Source: Rhea pennata (Eukaryota; Chordata; Aves; Rheiformes; Rheidae). From it: 64,000 nucleotides of DNA. This document shows, piece after piece, positions 21,501-35,900 of this stretch (position 1 is the stretch's first letter; each line of letters opens with the position of its first letter). A model generated the notes under the pieces. That model was not told the origin of the DNA and did not search any database. It saw only the letters and a program-made list of their open reading frames with translations. The position numbers were made by a program, and so were the translations under genes. The stretch covers positions 65,016,570 through 65,080,569 of the forward strand of contig NC_084667.1 of the NCBI RefSeq assembly GCF_028389875.1, written 5' to 3'.

Positions 21501-24500
21501 TGCTAAGATGTACCTTGGATGATAGCAGAGATAAAAACCTGTATACACAGTTAAGTTGCAGATCTACTTTTGATTTTCCCCCTGTTATTATTAAGTTGCT
21601 CAGAGACACAGGAGATAGGTGGGCTGGTATTAGCTGGTAGTCCAGGCAGAGTGGAAATGACACTTTTAATGAAAGCAGGTTTTACGCAGAATATAATTTT
21701 CTGGGAACATCCAAAAATACTTTATTTATTCAGTACTCTATTTAGATGCCAGTTGACAACTGCATTTCATTCCCACTCTTTCTGGGACAAAAGACAAGAA
21801 AGAAAGAATCAGTCTTGCAGTTAACCCTTGCAGAGTACTCCTATCATTGAACTTTTGGGGCTACGTGCCTGCCTCTTGCTAGTTGCCACTTGTTCCCAGT
21901 TACAAACAGGACTCAAAATACAACCAAGCTGCCTCACAGCTTTTGTCGATACTGCAGAAAAAGACCTGGATTAAAAACCAGACTGCCTTTCTAGTTAGCA
22001 CACCAATCACCCCCTTCAGTTTAGGCAAGCTGACCTAAAAATACAGCTTTTTGCTACACAAAGGCTTCCTTGTGAGACCTGGTAGGGCAGATTTTTTTCT
22101 TACAGTGCTTCTCTGTCTTTAAGAAACACGCTCGCCGAACACAGTCTTCCATCTCCTCTCAGTGCCCATAGACAACACGAGCAAGCAGCCGGTGCCCAGC
22201 TCCACCAGAGCCAAGGGAGGCCTGCTCGTGCTTTACGCTCCCCTCCGCTCACGCTGCTCTACACAAAGCCCGCGAGCGCGCTACTACTTCAGTATGAATG
22301 GAATTGGTTAAGAACAAAAAACAAAACAACCCCCCCCCAACTCGCTAAAAACGCTTAAAGCTTTTCTCCATGTCAGATAGAGAATTAGTCTATGCTGCTG
22401 ACACAGTTATATATTTTTTTTCCCCTAGAGCGGTGGCTTTTTTTTTTTGATGAAAATCTTTTGTCTGAAGGTCATTGTAAAAAAAAAACTTATTTAAAAA
22501 AATGGTACTTTTTCTGAGAATTTTCCTGACTTGAACAATCAAAATGAGCTTAACAGCGGGGTTTTGGTTTGGGTTTTTTTTCTCTGTTTTTGATTTATCG
22601 AAATCCTAATTTATAGCAACAGCAACATGTTATTGGCACTGTTTTGGTAAGGATAATCTGCAACAAGGATATAGTTAGACGCTGCTAAAAGTAATTACAA
22701 AAATATGGATGAAAATATTGTGGTAAGCTGGAAAAGAAGCAAAGAATAAAGGGTCCCTTTGATCTCTGAAAACAATTTTTGCAGTACCTACCCCTTGCTT
22801 TCAACTGTTAGTGTGTGTTATTGTGAATTTTTCCCATTCGTGAGGCTCTCCAGCTCTTCTTTGCTGCCACAAGCTAAAGGACTGGCAGCAAGCAAAAAGA
22901 CCAAAAAGTTCCTGCGGACCCTAAATCTTCTGTGCTGAAGAACTATCAGCTAAAAATGAATTGTCTGGTCTCATTTCTAAGTTGGAGACGAGGGGTTGGG
23001 AACAGCTTAGCGTTGCTCTGGATTTCAATAACCACTTCCTCCTGTCGCTTTGGGCACGTTACATTGCTCTGCCCTATTTTTTTTTTCTCTCTTTTCCCAG
23101 TTGCTCAAAAGATGATAGTTAATTAACTACCTGCAGGGATGTTGCACAGCTCAGTCAATGCTTGGAAATTGCTTTGAAGGACGACAGCCTCGTAGGGTTT
23201 CTAACGGCGAGGGGCTCCTCCCTCTCGTGCACTGGGCGTTTGCAGCATCTTGCAGGAGGCCCCCGGCTCCGGCTTTTGCACTGCCGTAACCCTTGGAGCA
23301 CCCGTTCCAGACTCAACCGACCAGATTTCCCCGTGAAGCTCTCCTATACGGGGCTCGTACCTTGCACAGACAAAAGAAGCCACAGCCTGGAGAAGGAGAG
23401 CGAGGAGATGGTGAAACAGCCCCGGCCCTGCTGCCTGCTCTGCAAGTGCTGGGGGCTTGGCCAGCCTGGTGGCTGCTGCGCAGATACACGGCGCTGGAGG
23501 CGGTGGCACAGCCAGCTGGGCACTTTGCGCTCTGCTACAACAACTTCTTACCCCAGCTCTGCCTCTTTTCCTTCCTTTCCAAGGGTCCTTGGCTGAGCCC
23601 CGCCACCTCCAGTGCAGCAAAGTTCAACTTTCCCTCCATTTCAGCTAATGGTTTGGAGAAGTGTACAAATTACCAGTTGCTCTATAGGCAACAGAGAGCA
23701 GTTTTGCAGAACATCATGCTCCAAACTCTTCTGGGATTTGCTCTGAGATATGGATGCAGAAATACTGTTTTCATCAGTGAGTGTTTCTTCATAATTTTGA
23801 CAGATTCCACCCCTCTTGAAGCATTCCCTCAAAGGGAAAGTCTCGGGTCAATGTGTGCACTGGCTTGTGTTGATGGAAGGTTGTTAATGACTTGCAAGAG
23901 CAGAAGTGAGCTTTATAACCTTGTGGCAGCACATTGCTTGAATTTGTTGATATTAGTCTTGATGGGATTTGTCACCTGTGAAGGTGACAAAGCTCTTCTC
24001 TTTAGGTAAAGCAGAAGAGCCTATGATTTTGCAGCTGTAGGATCAGATGTTTGATCCACTCTCTGTAGAACTGTGGCCTTTACAGAAAGGCGACTTCGTT
24101 TCTGGACATGAGGCTTGAAGGACCTTGAAAGCAATGTCTCTTGACTTACCAAGGGAAAACTGATGTTCACTTGCACGTAATACAAGGTTAGCCATTTTAA
24201 TTCTGTTGATTCAGTTCACTGAAGATTTTCCAATCCAGGTGTTCACATTACCGAAATAAGATCTTCATCTGTGTAAAGAGAAAAATAATTAAAAACACCA
24301 AAACTTGGGAAAAGAATCTGTTATGAAAAACAGACAAGATTCTGACAAGTATCTAAGTTAGAATTAGTTAACTGCAGAGACAGAAAAGGCTTTTGTTTAT
24401 GGTCAATATAAGTAACGCATGTGGTTATGATGTGGAAATAGTTAAAATGAATGCAGTCTTACCTCTTCATTTCCCTGCTTTCAAGTGCCCAGATTTCGCA

Positions 24501-27500
24501 ACTGATGTTCTAGTTGAACACAGTTAGAGGGGCCTTTGTGCTCACACAACGAACTGGAGAAGCACCCTGAGATCTGGAGCAGGCGGTGAATCTCTGTTAA
24601 CAGAACCCTCCAAAGAAAATCATTATTATTAACCCAGATGTGTTCAAGCTCAGGCCCCACGCTGTGAAAATTGCACCCTGACCTCAATGCTACGTACTTG
24701 TGCTGTTTGTTTCTTTTATCTTTAAATGAAGCAGTCTGCCTTTGGGGGTCATGGGAAGGGTGGTCATTGAAGGCTATTTTGCAGGGATGCACCTTGGACC
24801 TGCGGTGCTTTTGCAGAGAAGATTTAACAAAATCAGGAAGGAGAGCATTAGAAAATTTGTCTCAACACAACAAAGTGCTTTTGCTTGGATAGCTTCTACC
24901 CTAGGAAAAACAATTAAATGCTTTTAGGGCAATGCTTTCCCTGAAGTTACTTCCCTTCAGAGGCAGGTTTTGCTAACCGCATGCAGATTCTCCTGTTAGA
25001 TAATGCCAGTGGATCAGTGCTAAAGCTACAGTCTTGGCCCTGTGTGCTAAGAGGACTTCCACTCCCATACTGAAGCCTCCAGTGACTGCCTTCAGCTCCC
25101 TGAGCCTGTGGCTATAATTGGATCTTTTTCTAGCCATTTCCTAATGGCCTGCTTTGATGTCAAAGCGTAATATGATTCAGCAGAGCTGGTTTCATTGATT
25201 AGCATACAAATCATGCTCAAAGACTGGATGCTTCCTGCACTTAATCATCCATTTGGTGCATTTCAAAGAGCTAAGGCCTGAGCAAGAAAGATGACATTTA
25301 TTTAAAAGACAAACAGAAAGATCCCAGAGAGAAATGTAAAACAAACACCCATCCCCAAGCCCATGAACAATGTCATCTTGGGCTTTCCGCTGAGTCTTTT
25401 CCACAGCACAGAAAGCACCAGTCTTACTGACTTAAAAAGAGGAAAGGCTTTACTTCAGTGAACAAACAAACAAATACGTATGAAGCTCCTAACCTTGAGA
25501 AGAACCGTCCTTGCTTTCTGAGGGAAGCCAGTAACCCAACACCTAGTGAAGCAAACACATTACCCCGACAATTAAAGCCTGTTAACATGAAACCCAGACT
25601 TTTCTTGCAGATAGAGATCTCGGGCTAAACGTGCTGGAAGATCAGGAGAGCAGAGCCTGCTTTGAATGCTTTCAAAGAGCCGCCAGCTTGGGTGGGCACC
25701 TCTTCTCCTCTTTCCCCATCCCCCCAGTTAACATTATCTGAGGCTATTCAGCTTCTCTTCAAGTTGGCAAAACCTTTCCTAAAGGTTTACTAGTCGTAGC
25801 TCCTTGGTCTTTTATAGCCGAAGTATTGTCCCACAGTGGTTCTCCAGAGTCCCCCAAAGTGATGTATGTGGACTTCCGCTCAAATTCCCTTCAGGGGCCC
25901 CAGGAGGAACTGAAGTAGGACTGAACCAGCTGAAGCAAAAGCTCTGGTCTTTGTGAAGGCTCTGAACTTGAAGCCCTGAGCACCTGGCTGTCTACAAGCA
26001 CTTTAGAGCAGACAAGTGAAACAGCCAATAACTTCTGAGAAATGCAGCCGGTGGGAGGTGGCTCTCCCTACTTTAATGAGGAAGCGCTCTTGCACTAACT
26101 TTCAAGGGTTCTTACCATTTCAGGTAGTTGTGACCAACTGGCCAGAACCAGACAATAAATGTTCAAAAGACTTTTTTTCCAAAAAGGAAATAAATTAATT
26201 TTCAAGTGAAAAAGTAGGACATAAAATTTCAAGTTTTCTTCATTAAGCTTAATCATATTTATTAAGAAGGATTGGCAGGTGTGATTATTTCCCTGCTATT
26301 AAACATGAAGACTTTTAGATGCCTGCTCAAACCACCTTAGAGAAGGCTCAGTTCTCTGTGATAGGTCACCTGGAAACACAGAGCACACCTAGATACACAG
26401 CAAGGGAGTTGTTCTCTTCATCCTCCCCTACCTCTTCAAGGTAGGTTAATGGGGTCAGAGAGTCAAGAGCTCAGCAGGAGATGGGGGTAGCCAGAGGTCA
26501 GCCAGATCCCACAGAGAGACCAGCAGGCACTTAAAACAAGCCATAGTTTCTGCTCTCCTGTGAGAGAAGGATATGGCCCATGAGACAAGGTGTGGTGTCT
26601 CCTTCCCTGGCCACACACACATCAGGGCAGGGGATGAGGCATTTGTATTTCAGTGCCTGTTAGCATCATGTGGCTGCTTCCTCCTGCTCTGCTGACCAAG
26701 TCTTGCTGGTAAGGCACAGCATCCGACTCCCCACCTGAGCTTTGTTTTCCTTCAGCCTCTCAGTCACAGGGCCCTCAAGAAAGGTGGTATGCCACCATCA
26801 CCTTCCAAAGGCGGGGGGGAACATAAAGAATCTTGTTCTTCACCTCAGGACTGGGTCTGCACACATGTGCGCGCAGAGTTTGGTGGCAACTGCTTGAGAA
26901 GTCCCTCTGCCTACTTGCTGCTCTGCAGGAGTCTTCACTGCTGCATCACATCAGAGGAATAAAGGTCAATAAGAAGGAGCTGGAAGCCCAGAGACTCAAG
27001 GGCAAATATTTTTTTTTCCTAAAAGAGTTGCACCGAAAGGTTGGGTTTCGTCTGGGTTTATATTCTGCATTATTTTGTATTATAGTTGGAGGTTAGCAGA
27101 TGTAAACCCATCCAGAGAGAGGGCAAAGTAGAGAGTGCTGCCAGTGTTCACCTTGGAGTTGGACTATCTTTGGGACAAGTTACGATGGCTGAGCCACTCT
27201 CTCAGTTCCTTGTAGAGTATTAGAATACTCACTGATACAGCTCCCAAAGCTGATATACAGAGGTCCACCTTTTCCTTCCTCCCCTCCCAGCCTTTCCTTC
27301 GCTGTATGAACTCCTCTGGGAGCTGATTCAGCTTGCTAACTCAGCAGAAAATTACCCATAGGGTTTTGCTACGTTAGTGAGTTGAATCAGCTCCTGGGGG
27401 CTTCAATGAGCAGTGGAGCAGGCACAGGAGAGGTGGTGAAGGAAACTCTACCGGGCAGGCTCTCTGCTTGTTTTAGACCTATCATAAGTAACTTCACCCT

Positions 27501-27755
27501 AAGCAATGCCCTGAAGGTAGCTGGATGAGTCCACACTCCTACCCTCCCTTGCTCATTTTCCATTTCTCTCCCTAAAGAGAAGATGCTTTGGTGTCCTGTT
27601 CAGTCCCTCCTATTAGAGGATGACATTGTTGGATAACCCCTTTCACAAAAAAACTACATTCTTGTAAGAGGAAGAAATGTGAGAACTGGAACTTCCCTTC
27701 CTCTTCTCACAGGAGAGAGAAAAACAACCCTCCTGCCTCCCAGCAAGATGGCCAG

Positions 27756-27778
27756 AAAAAAAAAAAAAAAAAAAAAAA
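27756..27778. repeat. A23 homopolymer
   Basis: Uninterrupted A run in intergenic DNA. It could be the tail of a very old retroposon, but no body is recognisable. Confidence 0.85.
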
Positions 27779-30700
27779 CAGTTGAGTAATTTGGGATGTA
27801 GGACCTCTTATTATTTTCTAATGGCCTGTGCAGCATGAGGTTACAAGCCAAACAGTAACCTGACCCTGTCTCTCATTTCTGTATTATTCTTAAGTTTCTT
27901 GGTTGAGTAAAAATGTTTTCTCTCTCTCCCTGAATCTCTTTTTAAAAGATCTCTTCCTCCTCCTCCTCTGAATTACCTCTTCTCTTTGGGGCCTCTTTTC
28001 TTTAGCTACTTTTCCCTTCTCCCCCATGGCAGTACACAACACTGCTAGAGCTGACATTGCTCTGTACTTCCTCCAGAAATATTTCCATTTTAAGCAGCAA
28101 AAAGTAATAACTGAAACTACATGAAGCTAAAAAATGTCAGTTGGAAGCCAAAACCTACAATCCACGAATGCTTCATGGGAGCTCTCACGTCGGGGGTCAG
28201 AACCCTAAATCTCATCAGGCCATCCTCACCAAAGGTCCTCAGTGCCTCAGAGGACAATCATCCCTGTATGGGCCCACTTGTGATTTCATCAATGCCTTTA
28301 AATCAAGTGAGATAATTCTAGGCTATTATAAAAGCCATAGGTACAGCCTTAATAGCTTGTAGAAGATTTATAAATTTCACAAGTATACTTTGACTTTTGT
28401 TTTCTTGAAGAATGGCACACAACACCTGGTCTGCAGTCAGGACTGCCTTTTTACCTTATTTCTGTCCTTCCCATGGGAGCCGGTGTCCCATTCTGCACCA
28501 GGAGTGTGCTCTTCTCTTTAGTCTTCCTGACATCATCTCACCACCTTTCATGTATCTCCTTTTGGCCCTTAAATCAAGTAAGCACTGCTCTTTCAGTGCA
28601 GACCTCCTTGGACCCTCTGCAACCGGCATCACACTTTAATGTGTTTAAATCAAGGGTTATCTGTAAAATCCTTTCTGAGATTCAGCCACAGTGCACACAT
28701 GTGCAGATGACACAGGAGTGTTCATCAAAAACTCCACACATCCGATTTTCCATTGCTGTTTCTTTTCCCCTCTTTTCCTCTCTGCTCCCTATCTCTTTTA
28801 CCCACCTCTGCCAGGTAATATGATGGGCAGGTAACTAGGTACTAATTATCAAGGAAGAGTCTATTTAACTAGATTTTGGGTTAACCCTGGTGTGTAATGC
28901 ATGTGAAGTCTTGCTGTCCACCCTCTCGCTGTAGTTACTGCTTTATCCATTGGCCTAGCCTTGCTCACCTGCTTTTTCTCCTCCTGCATATTAAAAGCCA
29001 GGCAGAGAGAATAGACCTGTGTGTCCCAGCCTTCTCCCACTTCATTTCTCTGCAAAGCTGTTATCAGTCAGACCAGCAAGCCCAAAAGGCTGTTGCTGCA
29101 GATTATTCACTTAACATATATGAGTTAGATTGTGTGGGTAGCAGTTGAGTATACATCCAGCAGAGTCTAGACGCACCATAGATACTCCAGGTCTTTGAAA
29201 AACAGCCTGGTAATACTTGTCCAGCTAGATAAAGAGCAGTGTGGGCTGCATCTGTGGGAGCCAGCAGACTGCAAACCAGTTCGAGTCCAGTTAGCAGGCA
29301 TTACAGAGCTTCACGAGGGGAACATCTCAAACTGCAGTAACTTATGTTTTTAAAAGGTGCTCAGACTTCACCATGGAATTAAAGACTAGCTACTCTTAAC
29401 AAAACATTTCTCTTAAAATTGCCAAAACCTTTTGTATGGTGTCTACACCCTGACATTTTTGAGCGAGCTCTGTGAATTCAGAGCAAGCACTCGGGGAAGT
29501 CTGAAACCCAACAGCACTGTGCCCATACCTGGTGCAACAACCAAACTGATGCTGGTGCATTTGTGGCTGGAGCAGGCAAACAAACCTAAATCAACTAAGG
29601 TTTCATTCATCAGACATTTCTGTTCAGCAATGGACTCTCCTTTGCCTCTCCCTCCTCTTCACTCACCCACACCACTGCCTGAATTGAACTGCCTTAACCT
29701 TAATTTAATTGAACTTATACTGTATAAATAAAAGACCATACAAATAAAAGAAAGCAGGAGAGAGGAATAGGAAAACAGCAGTAAATGTGGAAAATGGCCA
29801 TACTGCTTAGGGCCATATTGCAAGCCTGCAGTTCCCTGATTGGGGGGGACCTTCTGATGGCACTGCTGACTCATGGGTAGAAACTTCTCAAGAGCAATGT
29901 TCCAGCCAGAACGGCTGTGGCGGACCTGCACCAGCGCAGGCACACTAACCAAATCACCTGTTCTAAAAAGGTTTCTGAGAGCTATCTCAGCTGAGGTAGC
30001 CATCTGACACAGCTACTATTTCAGGTGACCGTGGTTTGCTTTGTTGAAATTTTGTTAGTCATAACCTACTGTGGGTCACCATTTTCACCCAAATTTCTAA
30101 TTCAAGCAAATAACTGGTTTCTGTTTTGTGGAGTGAGGCAGTACAACCTTTGGGCCAGCCCTGAGTCACAGAAATCAAAGGCCCTATCTTCTGTGTGAAG
30201 ACCAGCATTAAGGATTAACCCTCATGGCTGCATAAAGTCCACAGCAAGAACTGCTTTGGTGCTAGTCCATGAGATCAGCTTTTGTAATAACTAAGGACAG
30301 AAAATGGGTTGCTTATTAGCCAAATTCTTTCTGGTTTTTTATGCATTTCCCCCACCAGTGTATCATCATGTTGTTTTAAGTAGGTTAATGCTACCTGAAA
30401 TCATTCTTTCTAGTAGAAAAGAAGAATGCAGAAAATCTGAAAACAGCAGGTTTTCTAAGCATGTGAACCCACATTGTATCACAAGCCTCACACCTGGATG
30501 AGAATCAAACAATCCAACTACCCCAACGTATGACAACAGGCCACTGAAGAGGCACTAATTCTGATTTCCAGAATTTGTGCATCTCAAAGGTTACCAACCA
30601 CCAACATGCTCAGACTCTCCTGCCTCCTCAGTTTCTGTCGTGTCTGTGGAAGGATGAAGCGCAGCCATTTCCTAACTTGCCTTAAAGCAGAGTCTTCTGA

Positions 30701-32999
30701 CGCTGACTTCATCCAAGTGAATGCACAACCGTACCATGCTCTTTTCAGGTGGGTGAGGTGGTGCAGGTTCTCTCTGTCATCTCTCAAGTAACTCTGTCCT
30801 TGCACAGCATCAGAGGCCTTCCAGAAGGACCAGGAGAAAACAGGATGCTTTAGAAGCAACACTAGTCTCAATATAAAATAGCCACAGCAGTACTGCTAGA
30901 TTTCCAACACTCAGTAAAAGTAGATGGTTTTGGAGCCAGATACCTCAAAAGAAACCTCAAAAAAATTACCTTTAGATATCAAGGATCAGAAACTTGTGGT
31001 TTAATGAAATCTAAATATTTCTGGAAACCATTTATTCAAGAAAACTTAAAATCACTTGTTCCTTAAGTATTAAAATGTGTTGAAAACTTAAAAGTTTGCA
31101 AGCTCAAATGGCAGTAGAAGAGGGCTGAAGTTGGCAAATGATGTTTACAAAATGTTTTTCCAAACCATTGATTTAATTTTTATTTTCGTATTTGGCAGTG
31201 TTTACCAAGTTCTTTATTTGAGGGGCAGGGGGAGAAGTTGTTTTCAAGATTTATAAACGTAAAAGGGTTCTTTCTATAAGTTTCAAAATGTTGCTTTAGA
31301 ATTTCAAAGTTGGAAAAGCTTTCAGAGTACATTTCTTCCAAAGGACTTTCCAGTAATGCAGCGTTTACTGCACAACAATCTCACAAAGAACTACAGAATT
31401 CTTACTGAGCGAGAGAAAAGCTCTCTACATGAACAGAGCCAAAACAATGAAGTTTTACAATGCAATAAATGTATTTTTGATTTACCGCGTAAGGTATATT
31501 TGATTGTATAGAGAATTTATAGTAGCCATTAAATGCAGCCTCTTCATGTATTTATGTAGATGTGCTCTACATATTCCATTTGTTGACTTGCATATGAAAC
31601 TGTTCTAGCGACTGTTGGCTCATTGACAGTCCAGAGACTGCCAGATTTTCAATTTTCACTTCAATAAAACAGAAACTCCCCAAGGAGAACACTTTCTCTT
31701 TTTAATATCTAGTCCTGTTGTAAGTGAGGGGGGAAAAAAATCCTTATTTTCCAACTTCAGGAGAGCAGGTTTTTTTGAATGTCACTTTCAGATAACAACA
31801 GAAAAATCTCTGCAGTTTGCAGCAAAGGAGTCCAACTGCCGTTTGTGGCTTGAATCGCTTTCCAATTTATTTATTTATTTTTTTTTTTTACAGCTGTTTA
31901 CATTTGCAGACTGCCCCAGCTCACTAGTTCCCAACGAGCTAGTTTTAGAGCTGTGAAAACTCATTCTGTGCCAGCCAAGAGAAAGACTTAGGACTCTTCA
32001 TGCGGTATGTTTGATATATTTACCACTGCTACTCCTGAAACAACCTAAAGGCTTCCGATCAACTCTTTCTGGTGGGAGTAGGGAGAAACTGAAAATTGAA
32101 AATCACATTTTCTGGCAAATCCTATCAATAAACAGCAGCATCAGGCACAGATGGTGCAAGCCCTTACCTGGGCAAAGGCAGGTTTTTACCTACCTTGCCA
32201 TCCAGTCCCTGGAAAGCACCAGGATGCTCAGATCCACATGCAGCTGAGTGGAGAAGGGAGGGGAGAGCAGAGGACAGCCTTAATCGGCCTGAAGAGTGGC
32301 TGCTTTGTATCTTAATATAATTAGCACTTACAGCAAACTCTTAGGCTTAAAGTCAAGGAGCTTGGAGCACACTCAGCTGAACTCAGAAGTGGCACATCAA
32401 CAATTTTCATCAAGTGCATCAAACTCAGAGGGTGCACTTGTTTGTTCTTCCTGAAATTAAAGACTGATTTTGATTTACGCTAAGAGCCTTTTCCAGTGCT
32501 GTCATCCCTTGGGAGAGGGCTGCGACAACGCAGCAGCATTCATTCAGCTGTCTGCTGCACCTTACCCACGGGAAGGAGCACCTTCAGGTGGACAAAACAT
32601 ACATTCTTGGAAAGAGTTTGCCCAGTGGCACTAAAGAAAACAAAAGCATTTTATCACTGGGCTAAAAGAGCTTGGGCCCCTTCCTATGTAATGCCAGCAA
32701 TAACTTTAGCTTTGCATAAAATTATCTTACCTTAGCAAAGCTGCTCAGTCACCTACTTTTTCAAACTTCACCTTTATTGGCATTTTACCACATGGGAGTC
32801 GCTATGGAGCTCACCCTTTGCTTCTTTTTTGGTTGTAATTTACCACAGACTGAAACAAGAAAGTAGAAAACAGTTACTATTCAGCTGCCATATTATGTAT
32901 TTAGCTGCCACCTCCTCTTTATCAATTTCTCCCACCCGCCAGCGCCTGGAAAGAAGGAAGTATTCACAGTCACTTCTGACAAAGTCTTACTGAAACTTT

Positions 33000-35900
33000 T
33001 CAGTACATTCTTTGCTCTAGTAAGGTCTTTTTAAATCAGGAAGATTTATCATTTCCTGCTCATAATCACCTAAATTCACAGAGCCTTCAACCTAAGGCCT
33101 ATAGGTAATGTAAATATATACCATAAAAGCATGCAGTGACCTACCTGCCCTCCAGGCTTGGCAGAAGGCTGTGTAGACCACAAATCGTAAGGGGATTTAA
33201 TCTTTTTTTCTATCTTATCTAGCTGAAAAAAAAGATCAATACTGATTGCTGGCAGAGAGGATGGTTCTTTTATTTAGCAGTGTTTTCTAAACGGTACCAG
33301 ATGTTCAGTGAATGAAGTAAAAAAACAAGTGTACTTCAGCACTGAGTTGCATCAAATGGCATCCTAGCAAGGTGCAAAAACTAAGCATCGCTTCAGGCAC
33401 ATATAAGGCACAAAAAAAGCCCTAGGTCAGAAAGTACTTCTTAGTTCATAACAGGCTATCACAATCATCTCTGACAGGCTATAAAGGAGGAAAGACCCCC
33501 AGGTAGGAAAGGGCAAAGAAAACTGATTATCCCCAGGGCACCTTTCCTGGCACTTTATTAGAGCAGAGTAACATCACTGAACACGAGCCACTTGTCCTAC
33601 AGAGCCCCAGATCCAAAGTCAACATACCAAGAACCTTTTCACTCTTAAATCCTCGCAAAGATGGAAAACAGCCCTATAAGCCTGCCAGTTTCTCTTTCTA
33701 TGGGACCACAACTGTCCCATTTTGCTACTGAATGGGGGGTCACAGCACCAACACAGAGCATGTGTCCATCCAGTCTGGTATGTCACCTCCAATATTGGTC
33801 ATGAAGCAGGGATGATCCACGGAGATGCCTCAGGAAGAGGAAGAACAGGGCAAGTGTATTCCCCGGGTACACCTCACCCAGCTGCTCAGGATTTTCAACT
33901 CGAGAAGTTCCCTGAACCTCCTATGCTCTGTTCACTTAGTAACTCTCAACAGATCCCTCTTTCCAGTACGTGTTCAGTCTCTCCCTGAAGTCACATAAAT
34001 TTTGCGTGTCCACAGCTTCCTCTGAAAGGCAGTTCCACACATGCCTCAGGTTCGCAGACCTTCCTGGAGGGGGACCTTCCTCCTCTGGAGGGCATCCAGT
34101 TCAAAAGAGCAGTGTCTTGTCTGTTCTAATCTCTGAATTTCAGGCTTTTTACCTCACCCTCGAACCTTAACGGGGAAGAGCAATGACCAAGAGTAAAGAC
34201 TAGCCACAGTCCCATCTTCCCCACAGGAAGTCAGACAGCAATAGGAAAACTCTGCTTCCTTCGCAAAGCCCTCTGTGCAGACCAAGGGACATTGCCCTTT
34301 CCGCTGTACAAGTCCGGGCTCAGGATCCCTCCGTACTGTACATTTAAAGAAATCGCAGAATTTAAAAGTGTGCATGGATGGGCAACATAAAACACTTATT
34401 CCTAAAAAATATCAGCAAACAAGTACGAGCATTAAACGTTCTTGTATAATCTGAAGTAGCTATAACCAAAAGACTACTTATAAATTTACATTAAAAGAAA
34501 TGCTGAGACCACTCAAATCTATTTTAGCCCATGTACCTTACCTGCAGGCAAGCTTTATAAATATATTGCAGTGTAAGACAAAAAAAAATAGTTTAACCCA
34601 TGTCTTGCATAGAATTCAAGATGTGGGGGAACCTGAGGAGTGAACACACAGTAGCGCTCTTTGTTGCTGTGTTTTATAACTAGGCAAAGAGTAACATCCA
34701 GCAGCCAATTCCTAAAGCTGGAAAGAAATTCCCATTTACACCCAACAGTTCCTACTGTTAAGACAAAGAGAAGGAATTGTATTCAGTGCTTGGAAGAAGT
34801 AATAAAATGTCTGCAAAACCTTACTTCATGACAGACCATTATTCAAACAGCCTCGCTGTAATGAATCAGAAGGCAGAAGAACAGAAGACTTCAAGCTGCT
34901 GTCAGGTGCTCAGCAATCTCTAGTAGATATGTTAGCTGCAACTGTCATACATCCACACACCTCTTACAAATACGGTAAAAAGCACGCACAACGCTCGCTG
35001 ACAGATTCTTTGCAGATGAAATAAAGTTTTCAAAACCCACAGGCTCCTGCGTATGCTTTTAAGAGAGCTTGTTTGAATCTTTGCAAGGGCTACAAACCGT
35101 TCTCAAGTCCTGCTTGTTTCACTGAAATAAGAAAATCCTTATCTTTCGTGAGAGCCCGCACTGACTACTACGTTAGTCAAAACTTAACACACGTTTTAGT
35201 TCAGTTACGACACCGAAATTCATACAAATGCTATTCAAAGACTCTAACACAGGCATGGATATTAAATCAAATAGCGATATGAAAAAAAATATATGTTTGC
35301 AATGTTCTCATACAAAATTCTGCCACCATTTCTCTCGAGAAGTGTGCATTCACATATTTTGTGGACAAAGCAAACCGATCACTGGAACTTGTCCATTCAA
35401 AAGGAAGTAGATAAACAACTTAACCATTTATTTGACTGCATTGTATTGAGACAGCTTGTACATTTCATAACCCCACTGGTTTTGTTCTCATCAAAAAGGG
35501 TAAGGGGACAGCAGAATATAACCCACTCCAAACAGCAGTCCAGTATTTTCAGATACACTTGGTATTTTCACAGATGCCCATCTGATACCTGAACTCCAAC
35601 ACAGTTTGTTATGTTTATACAAGACCTGATTTTTTTTTTTTTTTAAACATAGCACTCAGTTTTAGCAACATCTTGTGGTGCCCCCCAAAACAGTTTGTGA
35701 TGTACTAGGCAATGCCAATTAGATTATGCTTACTTTCCTTGACGGTGATGAACCTGGATCATTTGCTTAAAGGAAAAACAAAACAGAACAAAACCCAGTA
35801 TAATGCAAACATCCATTCCGACATGTCAGCCAGTAGCAATATTTGGGTAAAGTTAAACATAAAAGTAATCAACTCCTTAGTTAGATTTGTCAATGCAAAA

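Larger units (their letters stand above)
15766..33000. other. Intergenic DNA between the convergent 3' ends
   Basis: I found no supportable gene here. It contains overlapping palindromes (18275-18302), T20 (18559-18578) and A23 (27756-27778) runs, a somewhat CpG-richer patch with a 238-codon open frame (23293-24009), and AT-rich blocks with homeodomain-like motifs (about 17.6-18.1 and 31.5-31.75 kb) that may be conserved enhancers. The distal part may belong to the long NAA30 3' UTR. Confidence 0.6.

Noticed and set aside
29270..29295. GTTCGAGTCC, like a tRNA B box
   Set aside because: The flanks do not form a T-arm stem and no A box or acceptor stem can be drawn, so it is not a tRNA gene; a SINE relic cannot be shown either.
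33940..34150. Resemblance to a reptile interspersed repeat (words like TCCACAGC and CAGTTCCACA)
   Set aside because: The matches are short and do not keep order over a useful length, so it is not listed as a feature.
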